The translations under genes and the position numbers were made by a program. The notes under the pieces were generated by a model. That model made no database searches, was not told the origin of the DNA, and saw nothing but the letters and a program-made list of their open reading frames with translations. A DNA stretch of 38,605 nucleotides from a virus, in IMG/VR virus record IMGVR_UViG_3300047496_000097, positions 1-38,605 of that record; one strand, 5' to 3'. This document shows, piece after piece, positions 11,153 to 20,983 of this stretch (the stretch's first letter is position 1; every line of letters begins with the position of its first letter).

Positions 11153-12534
11153 TTTGGCGGCCTCAGACGGGACCGCAGACAGCGCTTCTGACCTGCCCGG
11201 TATTCGAGGTATTTTTTGGCGGGGCGCGCGGCGGGGGGAAATCTGACGGGATGCTCGGAGACTGGGTAGGCCACGCTGGGCGCTACGGAGAGGCCGCGAG
11301 CGGGCTCATGGTGCGGCGGGAACTCACGCAGCTCTACGATCTCATCGAGCGCTCCAAGCAGTTGTACCTGCCCTTGGGCGCGAAATTCACCGATAACGTG
11401 TGGCGATTCCCGAATAGGGCGCGGCTGCGGTTCGCTTACCTCGAGCGGGACGCCGATGCCGACGCCTATCAGGGGCACAGTTACAGCCGGGTCTACGTCG
11501 AGGAGATCGGCACCTTCCCCGATGCAACGCCGATCAAGAAACTGATGGCGACGCTGCGCAGTGCGCGCGGCGTGCAGGTGGGGTTTCGCGCGACCGGCAA
11601 CCCCGGCGGCCCCGGGCACGGGTGGGTCAAGGCGCGGTACATCGATCCCGCGCCGAATGGCTGGAAGATCATCACCGATGAGGACACGGGCCTTGAGCGC
11701 GTGTACATCCCCTCGCGGCTGGCGGATAACCGAATCTTGAGTGAGGCGGACCCGCACTACGTCGGCCGGCTCAAGGCATCCGGCTCAAAGGAGTTGGTGC
11801 GCGCCTGGCTCGAGGGGGACTGGTCGGTCATCGCCGGGGCGTACTTTCCCGAATTCGAGATGGCGAAGCACGTTATCGCGCCATTCGAGATCCCGGCGCA
11901 CTGGGCCCGCATCAGGGGCATGGATTGGGGTTCGGCCCGGCCTTTCTGCGTGCATTGGGCTGCGGTATCAGACGGCACCATCGAGGCGATCCCGCGCGGC
12001 GCCCTGGTCATTTACCGCGAGTGGTACGGCTGGAACGGTGAGCCCAACAAAGGGTGCCAGATGACGGCGCAGGAGGTCGGCAACGGCATCCGCGAACGCG
12101 AGTCCGAGAAGCTCTCCGATGAGGTGCTCGATCCTGCGGCATTCAGCCAGGACGGCGGCCCGTCGATTGCGGAGCGGATGGACCTGAATTTCCGGCGCGC
12201 AGATAACGCCCGCATCGCCCGCGGTGGCGCCATGGGCGGCTGGGACCAAGTGCGCGAGCGGCTGCGCGGTGAGAACGGCGTGCCGATGGTGTACTTCTTC
12301 GCCAACTGCACCCACATCATCCGCACGCTGCCGGCGTTGCAGCATGACACGCACCGGGCCGAGGACATCGACACGGATGGCGAGGACCATGCGGCGGATT
12401 GCCTGCGGTACATCTGCATGAGCCGGCCCCTGGTGCGCGATGCGCCGGGTGAGCCGAAGGCGCGATTCGAGACGCAACTGACCATCAACGAGATCATGAA
12501 ACGAGCCGCGCAGAAGCGCATGGCTGAGGGCTGA
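11119..12534 (+). CDS. terL: Terminase large subunit
   Basis: This 471-aa packaging motor has a Walker A-type loop, GGARGGGKS, at residues 34-42 and a Walker B, VYVEEI, at 125-130, followed by the coupling region (RATGNPGGPGHGW). The nuclease domain starts at RGMDWGSARPF with D269 as the likely first metal ligand, and a later acidic segment is DGEDHAADCLRY. It cuts and translocates phage DNA into the prohead using ATP, acting with the small subunit. The start is GTG 11119, inside the small-subunit gene. The circular assembly fits headful packaging but does not prove it. Confidence 0.93.
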   Translation: MDANPSTAPTIIWRPQTGPQTALLTCPVFEVFFGGARGGGKSDGMLGDWVGHAGRYGEAASGLMVRRELTQLYDLIERSKQLYLPLGAKFTDNVWRFPNRARLRFAYLERDADADAYQGHSYSRVYVEEIGTFPDATPIKKLMATLRSARGVQVGFRATGNPGGPGHGWVKARYIDPAPNGWKIITDEDTGLERVYIPSRLADNRILSEADPHYVGRLKASGSKELVRAWLEGDWSVIAGAYFPEFEMAKHVIAPFEIPAHWARIRGMDWGSARPFCVHWAAVSDGTIEAIPRGALVIYREWYGWNGEPNKGCQMTAQEVGNGIRERESEKLSDEVLDPAAFSQDGGPSIAERMDLNFRRADNARIARGGAMGGWDQVRERLRGENGVPMVYFFANCTHIIRTLPALQHDTHRAEDIDTDGEDHAADCLRYICMSRPLVRDAPGEPKARFETQLTINEIMKRAAQKRMAEG

Positions 12535-12537
12535 CGT

Positions 12538-12774
12538 ATGCAAAATTGGCAAGGTGGCACGTATTCGAGTTTCGCCGCAATCACGCCGAGCGCGACGACG
12601 CCAATCAACTGCCGCGCGATTTTCGTGGGCGGCGCGGGCAATGTGGTGCTGGCGACAGCGGTCGGCGGCACGCAGATCACGTTCGCGTGCGTCGCCGGAC
12701 AGGTGCTGCCCATCGAACTCAACCAGGGCATCGTCGCATCGGCCACGGCCACCGGCCTCGTCGCCCTCGCGTAA
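12538..12774 (+). CDS. Small beta-rich virion protein candidate, 78 aa
   Basis: ATG 12538 lies 3 bases after the terminase stop. The sequence (MQNWQGGTYSSFAAITPSAT, then AIFVGGAGNVVLATAVGGTQ) alternates Gly/Ala/Thr with hydrophobic residues, typical of small beta-sandwich capsid or tail decoration proteins. It lies directly upstream of the first tailspike, so it may belong to the spike complex. No family was recognised with confidence. Confidence 0.55.
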   Translation: MQNWQGGTYSSFAAITPSATTPINCRAIFVGGAGNVVLATAVGGTQITFACVAGQVLPIELNQGIVASATATGLVALA

Positions 12775-12777
12775 GTC

Positions 12778-14655
12778 ATGGCCTTCAAATATTTGAACGA
12801 TGCGACGATTGGCGCAGGCCAGATCGTGTCCAACGTATTGCCGACCGCCGCCAATGTGGCCGAGGGTACGTTCGGCTATGACTCGGTGGTGGGGCCGGTC
12901 TACCAGAAGGGCGGGAATTGGCTGGCTGTCTCGAGCAACACGTTCTCGCCCTCGGTCCTGACCGCCGCGGGCATCCAGGCCGCCATGGCCGCCGCTGGCG
13001 CGGCGGGCGGGGGGATCGTGCTGCTGCCCGCGCAGACGATCGCGCTCTCGGCGAGCCTGGTGCCCGTCTCTGGCGTGTACCTGGTGGGCACGCAGCCGGT
13101 CGTCAACGGCAACACAAATATTCCCGACAGCAATCAGGTGGTGTTCACCTCAGGCACTATCCTCGCCCCGACCGGTGCCTTCCCGGCGATCTCTTGGAAC
13201 ACGACGGTCCTGGGTATACCCGGCAGCGCAGGCGCATTCAGCGCGCTCGGCCTCTACAACATCGGTTTCAAGAACCTCGGCTTCTCCGGTGGCACCTACG
13301 GCATTTTCGCAGGCGCCACCAACAACGCCTCCTGCTGGTATTCGGAATTCGAGAATCTGTACTTCATTGGGCAATCCCAATGGGGGCTCAACATCACGAA
13401 TTACCAGCACTGCACATGGCGGCGCATCTACTCGTTCAATTGCACGGTCGGCGGCCAGTTCCATGGCATCGATGTCGCGGGCACCACGCTGCAGCCCGGC
13501 AACTCGACTTACTACGACATGTATTGCAACAACGCGTCGAGCCTGACCTCCCGCAGCATCACGTTCATCACGACATCATCCACCAACAACGGCGGAAACA
13601 ACGAGTTCAAGTTCGACCGCATCCAGTCGAATCGCAACGGCACGGCCTCGACGCAGGCCTGCACAATGACGAACGCGCAGGCGACGTTCACTGTAACGGA
13701 TGGAACCAAGTTCGCAGTCGGCATGCCGGTCGTGTTCAGCGCGACGGCGAACGGCTTTACCACGAACCTCACCTACTTCGTGGCCTCCGTGGCGGCGAAT
13801 GTGATCTCGGTAGCGACGACCTACGGAGGCACCGCAGTCAATGCCACCGGTTCGACTGCGGTCAACATCACGACCCAGGGCTTCCCGTGCTTTGAGATGA
13901 TTGGGCTCGCCGGGTCCATCATGACGAATGCCGTCATCGACAACCTCGACGTGGAAGGCGGCGCGACGGTCGCGGTGCTATTCCAAAATTGCAACGGCTT
14001 TGATGTCACCGTGAGCCAAGTGCCGGGCACCTCGGTCGCCACCTTCTCAGTGTGCGGGCGCAGTTTCGTCAATTCCACACTGAAGTCATCCCAGGCCTGC
14101 AACACGGACATGGACGGCTCTGGCCCCGCTCGCGCCTACTGGTTTTATGGTTCACGCAACTCGGCCTCTGGTAGTGGCAATCCAGGCGCCGGCATCTGGT
14201 TCGATCCGGTATCCGGCAAAGCGGTCATGTCGCTCGGTGGCGCGTTCAACAGCGTCAGCGGCGGCGACTTAACCTTTGATCCCGCCACCTCCAACGGAGT
14301 CCTATCGCCGCGCAACTACGGCATCGGGCAGCTCGTCAAGAATGTCTCCGGCGCGACCTACACTGTGGCGAATCTCAATCTGCAGTTCATCAATTCGACG
14401 TCGGGGACGGTCATCACGCTCCCGTCCGTCGTCGCTGGCAATCAGGGATGCTGGCTCGAGTTCTTCAATACCAGCGGCGGCTCCCAGACCATCAACACGG
14501 ACGGCGTCCAGCTTTTCAACGGCGTTGCAGGCCGCACCAGCCTCACGTTGAATGCCAATGCGAGCGTTCGCTTAAGTGCGAGCGGTGGCAATACTTGGTA
14601 TATCGCAGGCGCCAGCAGCGCCATGACCGCCGGCGTCATTTCGGCGCCCACCTAG
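12778..14655 (+). CDS. Tailspike 1, beta-helix type, 625 aa
   Basis: Residues 1-55 (AFKYLNDATIGAG, YDSVVGPVYQKGGNWLAV) form a particle-attachment domain shared with the next gene. The middle (about 60-430) is rich in Asn, Gly, Ser and Thr with short recurring strands (FKNLGFSGGTYGIFAGATNN, FENLYFIGQSQWGLNITN), which indicates a pectate-lyase-like right-handed beta-helix that binds or cleaves surface polysaccharide. The C-terminal part (residues 500-625) is a beta-rich trimerisation or binding domain ending GNTWYIAGASSAMTAGV. The catalytic residues cannot be set from sequence alone. It lies between terminase and portal, an unusual place for spike genes. Confidence 0.8.
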   Translation: MAFKYLNDATIGAGQIVSNVLPTAANVAEGTFGYDSVVGPVYQKGGNWLAVSSNTFSPSVLTAAGIQAAMAAAGAAGGGIVLLPAQTIALSASLVPVSGVYLVGTQPVVNGNTNIPDSNQVVFTSGTILAPTGAFPAISWNTTVLGIPGSAGAFSALGLYNIGFKNLGFSGGTYGIFAGATNNASCWYSEFENLYFIGQSQWGLNITNYQHCTWRRIYSFNCTVGGQFHGIDVAGTTLQPGNSTYYDMYCNNASSLTSRSITFITTSSTNNGGNNEFKFDRIQSNRNGTASTQACTMTNAQATFTVTDGTKFAVGMPVVFSATANGFTTNLTYFVASVAANVISVATTYGGTAVNATGSTAVNITTQGFPCFEMIGLAGSIMTNAVIDNLDVEGGATVAVLFQNCNGFDVTVSQVPGTSVATFSVCGRSFVNSTLKSSQACNTDMDGSGPARAYWFYGSRNSASGSGNPGAGIWFDPVSGKAVMSLGGAFNSVSGGDLTFDPATSNGVLSPRNYGIGQLVKNVSGATYTVANLNLQFINSTSGTVITLPSVVAGNQGCWLEFFNTSGGSQTINTDGVQLFNGVAGRTSLTLNANASVRLSASGGNTWYIAGASSAMTAGVISAPT

Positions 14656-14658
14656 CCG

Positions 14659-17280
14659 ATGAGCGCATTCAAATATCTCAACGACGCCACCATCGGGGCT
14701 GGCGCCGTGACCACCAATGTATTGCCGGCGCCGACTGCGGTCGCGCCAGGGACGTGGGCCTACGATTCGGTGTCGGGGCCTGTATGGTGTAGCGGCAGCT
14801 CCTGGGTCCCGCTGTCCACCAATTCGGGCACAACCAACATCTTTTTGAGCGCGTGGCCCGGCATCGATGCGACCGGAGTCACCGATTCGCGCGCCGCGCT
14901 CGCGGCCGCGCTGGCATTCGTCGCCGGAACCAACAATACCCTGGTGGTCGACTGCCCATGCTTGATCTCGGTGGGAACGGACCTCACGAAAACGATCTTC
15001 GTGGCCTCTGGCACCAACCTCGATTTCACCTCGACCGGCGCCTTCATCATGGACGCGCACGGCATTCCGACCTTCGCCTTTATTGGCGTGACGAATTGCA
15101 CCTGGACCGACTATACCGTCCGCTACATCGGCAACCCCGGCTCGGTGATGCTGCAGTACACCGGGACGTGGGCGACCAACAACGGCAATTGGAACACGCT
15201 CACCCTCACCAACTATCTGAAGGCGAACAACGGCAACAGTTTCAGCGGAGCGACCGCGATCTGGCCCGGGCCGACCAACACTTCGGCACTGCACTACATC
15301 GGGGGCGCCTCGAGCAACATCAACTTTATTGGCAGTTGCAGCGCCACCGCCGTGTATGCAACGGCCGATCGCTTCATCCCCGTGCTCTTTTCGATCAATG
15401 TGCAGTGGCTCTACGGCCAGGCCGTCACGTCGGGGACGGTCGTCAATTCATCGACGGCTGCGCAGCCCACGAATATCTGCTTTGACGGCTGGACCTCCGA
15501 CGGCGTCTACATGACGATGGTCGGAGGCGGCGGAAACATCAAGATCCGTAACTGGGTGTCGCTGCGCTACGGCGATCTGGAAGATTCCTCAGGCAACAAC
15601 CAAGGCGGCATCGGCACGACGAGTGGCCGATCGGGCAACCAATGCAGTGATCAGTGGTTCGCCCCGCCGCACTTGTTCTACCTGCAGTCGGGCAACTCCT
15701 CGTTCGTCTGCAGCGTTGATTACGCGAATATCTTGGATGAGGGGATCTACACCTCAAACAATGCGAATTACGGCTCTCGCCGCGCCGTCACCTCGGGCTA
15801 TATCAACTCGCTAAAATTCGACGCGAGCGGCGTGACGACAGTCACCAACTACATCTCCAAGAGGCCCGATGGTTTCTGCGATGTGCTTTCGCAGTCCTCC
15901 GGTGCCATCGCCCCGGGCTGCTTTATGGAGAACGTCAGCGTCTATCTCGACTGCGGCGTGGGTGGGTTCTATACGACGGTGAGCGCCGCCGGCGCGGGAT
16001 CTACGTCGTTCACCATTACGCCCGCCAACTGGATGTGCAACAACAGCGGGGGCAGTTACGCTGGCATCGCGAGCGGCACCTATCCCACGACGTTCAGCAC
16101 CGGGGAGGTTCGTGCTGTCACCTATACGGTGACGGTGGTCGGAAATTCCGCGACTGCCATCAGCGCCTCATGGACGCAGCCGCTTCTGAACGCCAACACC
16201 ACGTTGGTCAGGATCGGCGTCACCAGCGCCGGCCGCTTTGCGTTCCGCTATCCCGGCGCCTCGATTCAGAATGTCTACCTGAAGAACGTCAAGATTTTCG
16301 ACTCTTCGTTGTTCCCCTATTGTTGGCCGCTGCTGTCCGACTCCTCTGTCGGGCATGTCAACTTCTTCGTCAACTTTGAACTCATTGTCCAAGATTATCC
16401 GACCATCGCGACCTACACCCCGGGCTTCGGGATCGCGGGCGAGGGGATCAGCCTCAAGACGAAAGTGATCTTCCTGAACTGCTCCTCGACTCAGACCTTC
16501 CGCGGCCCGATCGCCAACGTCAGCTCGACGCCGACATTCGACCATTACAGCGAAGTGGAACTGTACGGCTGGCGCCAGACCTCGATCACCTTCCAATCCG
16601 CGCCAACCGGCACCTCGGCCAATATCCTAACGGCGATGTGGCCGACCGGCGTCACAGGCTGGATCTATCCGAGCGGCACCTACAACGTGCTGTTCAGCGA
16701 CAACGAGGTGCGCGCGGTTACGTTCACCAATGGCTCGGCGGCCTGCACTTGGTCGGGAGCGCTTTCAGGCACGCCCACCGTATCGGCGCAGGTATGCCTC
16801 ATCAACTCGGCCCAGTTCGATGCCTTCCGACCGCGGATCCAGTTGCCGCAAACCAACGGCCTCGTCAACTTCGGCGTGCGCGCCAAGGTGATTGACGTCA
16901 GTAATGGCGGTGAGTTCAACATCAACCAGGGACTGCTCGAGGAGAGCTGGACGCAGTTCTGGCAGGGCACGCCGCCCGCCGGCGCCACCTACACGACGCC
17001 GATCACGTACCCCACGACCTTCGCGATCGACCGGGTCTCCTGGGGTGTGACCACCAACTTCGGGACGATCTCCAATATCAACGTGGGCCAGGTGGGTGGC
17101 TCGGCGACGGCGTTCTTCACGGGCGTGAACGTCACCACGGGCGCGCAGGCGCCGCGGCCCATCGCGACGCCGGTGACGGTGACGGGGGCTGTCTTGCTGA
17201 CCCCCAACGTCAGTTTCGACGGCACCGGCGTCGGCGTCGTGTCGACGCGCGGCGTGCGTACGAACCTGGGGCCTGCATAG
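14659..17280 (+). CDS. Tailspike 2, beta-helix type, 873 aa
   Basis: The N-terminus (MSAFKYLNDATIGAGAVTTN, then YDSVSGPVW) is paralogous to tailspike 1, so both probably dock at the same virion site or on each other. The long central region begins with a motif typical of these spikes (AWPGIDATGVTDSRAALAAA, as in pectate-lyase-like heads). It continues with beta-helix turns (IKIRNWVSLRYGDLEDSSGN). The last 250 residues, with ATYTTPITYPTTFAIDRVSW, look like a separate beta-sandwich. This is likely a second polysaccharide depolymerase with another specificity. Confidence 0.8.
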   Translation: MSAFKYLNDATIGAGAVTTNVLPAPTAVAPGTWAYDSVSGPVWCSGSSWVPLSTNSGTTNIFLSAWPGIDATGVTDSRAALAAALAFVAGTNNTLVVDCPCLISVGTDLTKTIFVASGTNLDFTSTGAFIMDAHGIPTFAFIGVTNCTWTDYTVRYIGNPGSVMLQYTGTWATNNGNWNTLTLTNYLKANNGNSFSGATAIWPGPTNTSALHYIGGASSNINFIGSCSATAVYATADRFIPVLFSINVQWLYGQAVTSGTVVNSSTAAQPTNICFDGWTSDGVYMTMVGGGGNIKIRNWVSLRYGDLEDSSGNNQGGIGTTSGRSGNQCSDQWFAPPHLFYLQSGNSSFVCSVDYANILDEGIYTSNNANYGSRRAVTSGYINSLKFDASGVTTVTNYISKRPDGFCDVLSQSSGAIAPGCFMENVSVYLDCGVGGFYTTVSAAGAGSTSFTITPANWMCNNSGGSYAGIASGTYPTTFSTGEVRAVTYTVTVVGNSATAISASWTQPLLNANTTLVRIGVTSAGRFAFRYPGASIQNVYLKNVKIFDSSLFPYCWPLLSDSSVGHVNFFVNFELIVQDYPTIATYTPGFGIAGEGISLKTKVIFLNCSSTQTFRGPIANVSSTPTFDHYSEVELYGWRQTSITFQSAPTGTSANILTAMWPTGVTGWIYPSGTYNVLFSDNEVRAVTFTNGSAACTWSGALSGTPTVSAQVCLINSAQFDAFRPRIQLPQTNGLVNFGVRAKVIDVSNGGEFNINQGLLEESWTQFWQGTPPAGATYTTPITYPTTFAIDRVSWGVTTNFGTISNINVGQVGGSATAFFTGVNVTTGAQAPRPIATPVTVTGAVLLTPNVSFDGTGVGVVSTRGVRTNLGPA

Positions 17281-18869
17281 TGAGCATTCGGTTCGCCCCC
17301 TTCGTGGGCGCAGGCTATACCCCTCCCGGCGTCGGGCCGCCTGGGCAAGTCACCAACGCGGTGGCGACCGCCGGCAACGCGAGCGCGCAAGTATCGTTCA
17401 GCGCAGGCTCCAATGGCGGCAGCGCCATCACGAGCTTCACGGCGACCTCGAGCCCGGGCGGCAAGACCGGAACGGGCACCACATCGCCGATCAACGTCTC
17501 AGGGCTATCCAATGGCACGGCCTATACCTTCACCGTCTACGCCACGAACGCCTTAGGCAACGGGCCTGCGTCGGCCGCATCGAACTCAGTGACTCCGGCT
17601 GGCGGCACGACAGGCTACACGGGCGCCATTTCCCGCAACGGGAAGAACTTCGTCAACGGGACGGGCGGCAGCGGTTCGATCATCCAGTTGCGCGGTTTCA
17701 ACCTGTCGGGCATGGAGAATTCCCCGATGCAGGGGTTTCAGCCCTGGGCGGATGACGGCGGGGTGCCCGACTGGGCTGGAATCCAAACCTGGAAACCGAA
17801 TGTCGTGCGAATCCCCCTATGCTCGGCGAGCTTCTTGGGCCGCACCATCACCAATACGGCGACGCTCACGACCTGGGGCGCTTCGCGATCGGCCGACCCG
17901 TTCGGCAATTACGTCGCCGCGGTCGACGCGGCGGTGGCCGCGGCGCAGGCGGTCGGCTGTTACGTGATCCTCGATCTGCACTGGACGTGCCCGCAGATCA
18001 CTCTGAATTCGACCACGAACTATCTCGCGAACGCGGGGCAGAGCGCCTTTGCGGATCAGGACTGCATCGCCTTCTGGACGGCGATCGCGACCCGCTACGG
18101 CACGCAGGCGACGGCGCAGCCCGGCATCAACAACAACGGCATCCTGTTCGAACTGTTCAACGAGCCATTTTGCAACAGCTTCTCGGGCACCTGCACGACG
18201 GGACCCAATGGCACTGGCTCGCCGATCGATGACAAAGACGTGTTGATGCTGAACGGCGGGTATTCGAATCTGATCGCGAACAACAGCCAGGGCGGTAGCA
18301 ATTTCAGCCTGACGGCAAATTGGCAGGTCGCCGGCTATCAGCAGATGCTGAACGCGATTATCGCCACCGGTGCGCAGAACGTCTGCATCATCAACGGCAA
18401 CCAGTACACGCAGCAGACCAAGAATTACCTGAAGTACCTGCCGACCGACTCGCGCAATCAACTCGCGATCGGCTGGCACGCCTACCCTAACGCGCAAAGC
18501 TACGCGAACGAGGTGGCGGGCAATATCTGGCCCTGCGACGGGTTCACGGCGAACGACACGCCGAACCCGGCCGCTTTCACCGATGCGCTGGCGATCCTCA
18601 CTGCCGGCCTGCCGCTGATTGCCACCGAATGCGGTTCCTGGGGCGGCACGACCTGCACCTCGGGCTCGCCGCAGGTATCGAAATTGGTGGCGATGGCCGA
18701 CAGCAACGGATTTTCCATCGTCGGCTGGCAATTTAACGCGCCGCGCACCGCGGGCCAGGTGATGGCGAGGTATTACCTCAATGTGTTCAACAGCGGATCC
18801 AGTGGCCCGTATGTGCCGATCTTAGGATATGGCACGGTGCTCAACGCTTGGATGACGGGCCACGCATGA
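17280..18869 (+). CDS. FN3-GH5 glycoside hydrolase (endoglucanase-like), 529 aa
   Basis: Residues about 20-107 form a fibronectin type III domain (GQVTNAVATAGNASAQVSFS, ending NALGNGPASAASNSVTP). From about 115 on the protein matches glycoside hydrolase family 5: IIQLRGFNLSGMENS, VILDLHWT with H234, LFELFNEPF with acid/base E295, GWHAYPN with H400 and Y402, IATECGSWG with nucleophile E450, and VGWQFN. GH5 enzymes cut beta-1,4-glucans and related polymers by a retaining mechanism. GTG 17280 overlaps the spike 2 stop, and the gene ends in ATGA with the portal, so it belongs to the late operon. It lacks the shared spike N-terminus and has no signal peptide. It is most likely a virion-borne or lysis-released polysaccharide depolymerase. 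Confidence 0.88.
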   Translation: MSIRFAPFVGAGYTPPGVGPPGQVTNAVATAGNASAQVSFSAGSNGGSAITSFTATSSPGGKTGTGTTSPINVSGLSNGTAYTFTVYATNALGNGPASAASNSVTPAGGTTGYTGAISRNGKNFVNGTGGSGSIIQLRGFNLSGMENSPMQGFQPWADDGGVPDWAGIQTWKPNVVRIPLCSASFLGRTITNTATLTTWGASRSADPFGNYVAAVDAAVAAAQAVGCYVILDLHWTCPQITLNSTTNYLANAGQSAFADQDCIAFWTAIATRYGTQATAQPGINNNGILFELFNEPFCNSFSGTCTTGPNGTGSPIDDKDVLMLNGGYSNLIANNSQGGSNFSLTANWQVAGYQQMLNAIIATGAQNVCIINGNQYTQQTKNYLKYLPTDSRNQLAIGWHAYPNAQSYANEVAGNIWPCDGFTANDTPNPAAFTDALAILTAGLPLIATECGSWGGTTCTSGSPQVSKLVAMADSNGFSIVGWQFNAPRTAGQVMARYYLNVFNSGSSGPYVPILGYGTVLNAWMTGHA

Positions 18870-20983
18870 TCACCGCCGACGCCCAAGCCAAAGACGCGCG
18901 CCGCTGGAAAAAGGAGTTGCAGCTCGCCAAAAAGCGCGAGGAGCCCTGGCAGAAAGACGCCGACAAAATCGTCAAGCGCTACCGCGGCGAGGAGGTCAAG
19001 AAGAATCGATTCAACGTGTTGTGGAGCAATACGGAGATCCTGCGGCCGGCCATTTACAACAGCCGACCCAATCCTGATGTACGGAGGCGCTTTCGCGATG
19101 CCGATCCCTTGGGAAAAGCAGTCGCCGAGGTGCTCGAGCGCTCGCTGATGGTATTCGTCGACGGCGATGAGACCGACGATGCGCTCAAGAACGACGTGCT
19201 CGATGGGCTCCTACCGGGGCGCGGGATCTCCCGTATTCGCTACGTGCCGACGATCAGCCAGGCACCCCCGCAGACGCAGGCCGATCCCGGCGGCGATGAC
19301 GACCCGGACGATGGCGAGCCGAAAGCGACCGACGAAACCGACGAGGAGGTCGAGAGCGAGTCCGTGTGCTTGGAACACGTCGATTGGCGTGACTTTCGCC
19401 ACGGCTACGGCCGGGTATGGCCCGAGGTTCCCTGGGTAGCCTTCCGGCACAAGCTCACGCGCAATGATGCCGAGGAGAAGTTCGGCACCGATGCGCTCGC
19501 GGATGTGAAGTTCACGGCGCCTGAGTCCGATGACTCCAAGAAACCGGAGGAGGTTGGCGAGACGCAGAAGGTCGCCGAGTTTTGGGAGATTTGGGACAAA
19601 CTCGGCAAGCGCGTGTTTTTCACCCAGGATGCCGTCGAGGCGCTTCTCTTCCCGCTCGCCAACCCGGATGGCGAGCCGCCCTTGGATATGCCGGCATTCT
19701 TCCCATGCCCCCGGCCGCTCACGATCATCGAGAACACCGGGTCGCTCACGCCCATCCCGATGTTCAAGCTGTACGAGCAGCAGGCGGATGAACTCGACAA
19801 GATTTCGGGGCGCATCGACAAGATCGTCAACGGGATGCGGCTACGGGGTATTTACGACTCAAGCCTGACCGAACTGTCCGATCTCATGTCGAAGGACGAC
19901 AACGAGATGACGCCCGTCGCCAACGCCAAGCAGTGGCGTGACGGCGGCCTTGAGAAGGCGATCAGTTGGATGCCGGTGGAGAAGGCCGCCGCGGTGCTCC
20001 AGTCGCTCTACGAAGCCCGCGCGGCGCAGAAGGCCATCATCGACGAGCTGCTCGGCATCTCGGACATCATCCGCGGCGCGACCGACCCCGATGAGACGGC
20101 GACCGCGCAGAACTTGAAGTCGAACTACGGCTCGGTGCGCCTGCAGCGGATGCAAAAAGAGGTGCAGCGTTACGCCCGCGACCTCTTGCGCCTGGCCGCC
20201 TCCGCCATGGCACAGAAGTTCTCGCCCGCGACGTTTCAGAAGATGACCGAACTGAACTTCCCGACCGCGCAGCAGAAACAAGTGGCGGCCATGCAATTCC
20301 AGCAGTCGCAAATGCCGCAGCCGGGTCAGCCGCCCGCGCCGCCGCAGCCCCCGCCGGTCATCCTGCAGATGCCAACCTGGGAGGACGTGATTGGCGTGAT
20401 GCAGTCGGACAAGCGCGATCAATACCGCATCGACGTCGAGACCGATTCGACCATTGCGGGCACGCTGTCATCGGACATGGCCGGCCTTTCCCAGGTGCTG
20501 CACGCGGTGTCCGAGACCATCACCGGATTGGCACCGCTCGTCTCCGATGGGGCGCTGCCGATTGATGCCGCGAAGGAGCTCATCATGACGGTGATCCGCC
20601 GCTCGAGGATGGGTACCGCGGTCGAGGACGCTTTCGACAAGATGACGGCGCCCAAACCGCCGCCCGACCCCAATGCCGCGAAGGCGCAGGCCATGGTGCA
20701 GCAGACGCAAGCCAAGGCGCAGGCCGATATCCAAGTCGCGCAGATCAAAGCGCAGTTGGAGGCCCATGTCGCCCAGGTCGAGCAGCAGGCGCAAGCCGCG
20801 CAGAACGCCCAGGAGCAGGCCATGGAGGCGCAGCGCACCGCCCACAAGGAGCAGTTCGATCTGATGCAGGCCAAACTCGACGCCGCCGTCAAGATCATCG
20901 TGGCGCAAATTGCCGCCAAAAACGCCGTCGATGTCGCCACCATCAGCGCGGCCGACCGCGAAGCAGCCACCGACCTCTCATGA
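18866..20983 (+). CDS. Portal protein, 705 aa
   Basis: The portal is the dodecameric ring through which DNA enters the head. This 705-aa protein shows podovirus portal features: an N-terminal helical region (DARRWKKELQLAKKREEPWQ), WSNTEILRPAIYNSRPNPDV near residue 50, a conserved core (DKISGRIDKIVNGMRLRGIY), LLGISDIIRGATDPDETATA and LKSNYGSVRLQRMQKEVQRY. The C-terminal 150 residues are a Gln/Ala-rich coiled coil (VQQTQAKAQADIQVAQIKAQ), often the barrel part. A disordered acidic insert is present near residues 140-165 (DPGGDDDPDDGE). ATG 18866 overlaps the GH5 stop. Confidence 0.88.
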   Translation: MITADAQAKDARRWKKELQLAKKREEPWQKDADKIVKRYRGEEVKKNRFNVLWSNTEILRPAIYNSRPNPDVRRRFRDADPLGKAVAEVLERSLMVFVDGDETDDALKNDVLDGLLPGRGISRIRYVPTISQAPPQTQADPGGDDDPDDGEPKATDETDEEVESESVCLEHVDWRDFRHGYGRVWPEVPWVAFRHKLTRNDAEEKFGTDALADVKFTAPESDDSKKPEEVGETQKVAEFWEIWDKLGKRVFFTQDAVEALLFPLANPDGEPPLDMPAFFPCPRPLTIIENTGSLTPIPMFKLYEQQADELDKISGRIDKIVNGMRLRGIYDSSLTELSDLMSKDDNEMTPVANAKQWRDGGLEKAISWMPVEKAAAVLQSLYEARAAQKAIIDELLGISDIIRGATDPDETATAQNLKSNYGSVRLQRMQKEVQRYARDLLRLAASAMAQKFSPATFQKMTELNFPTAQQKQVAAMQFQQSQMPQPGQPPAPPQPPPVILQMPTWEDVIGVMQSDKRDQYRIDVETDSTIAGTLSSDMAGLSQVLHAVSETITGLAPLVSDGALPIDAAKELIMTVIRRSRMGTAVEDAFDKMTAPKPPPDPNAAKAQAMVQQTQAKAQADIQVAQIKAQLEAHVAQVEQQAQAAQNAQEQAMEAQRTAHKEQFDLMQAKLDAAVKIIVAQIAAKNAVDVATISAADREAATDLS

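Noticed and set aside
12900-18750. Minus-strand frames opposite the spikes and GH5 gene
   Set aside because: All are antisense to strong genes with clear domains, without start signals.
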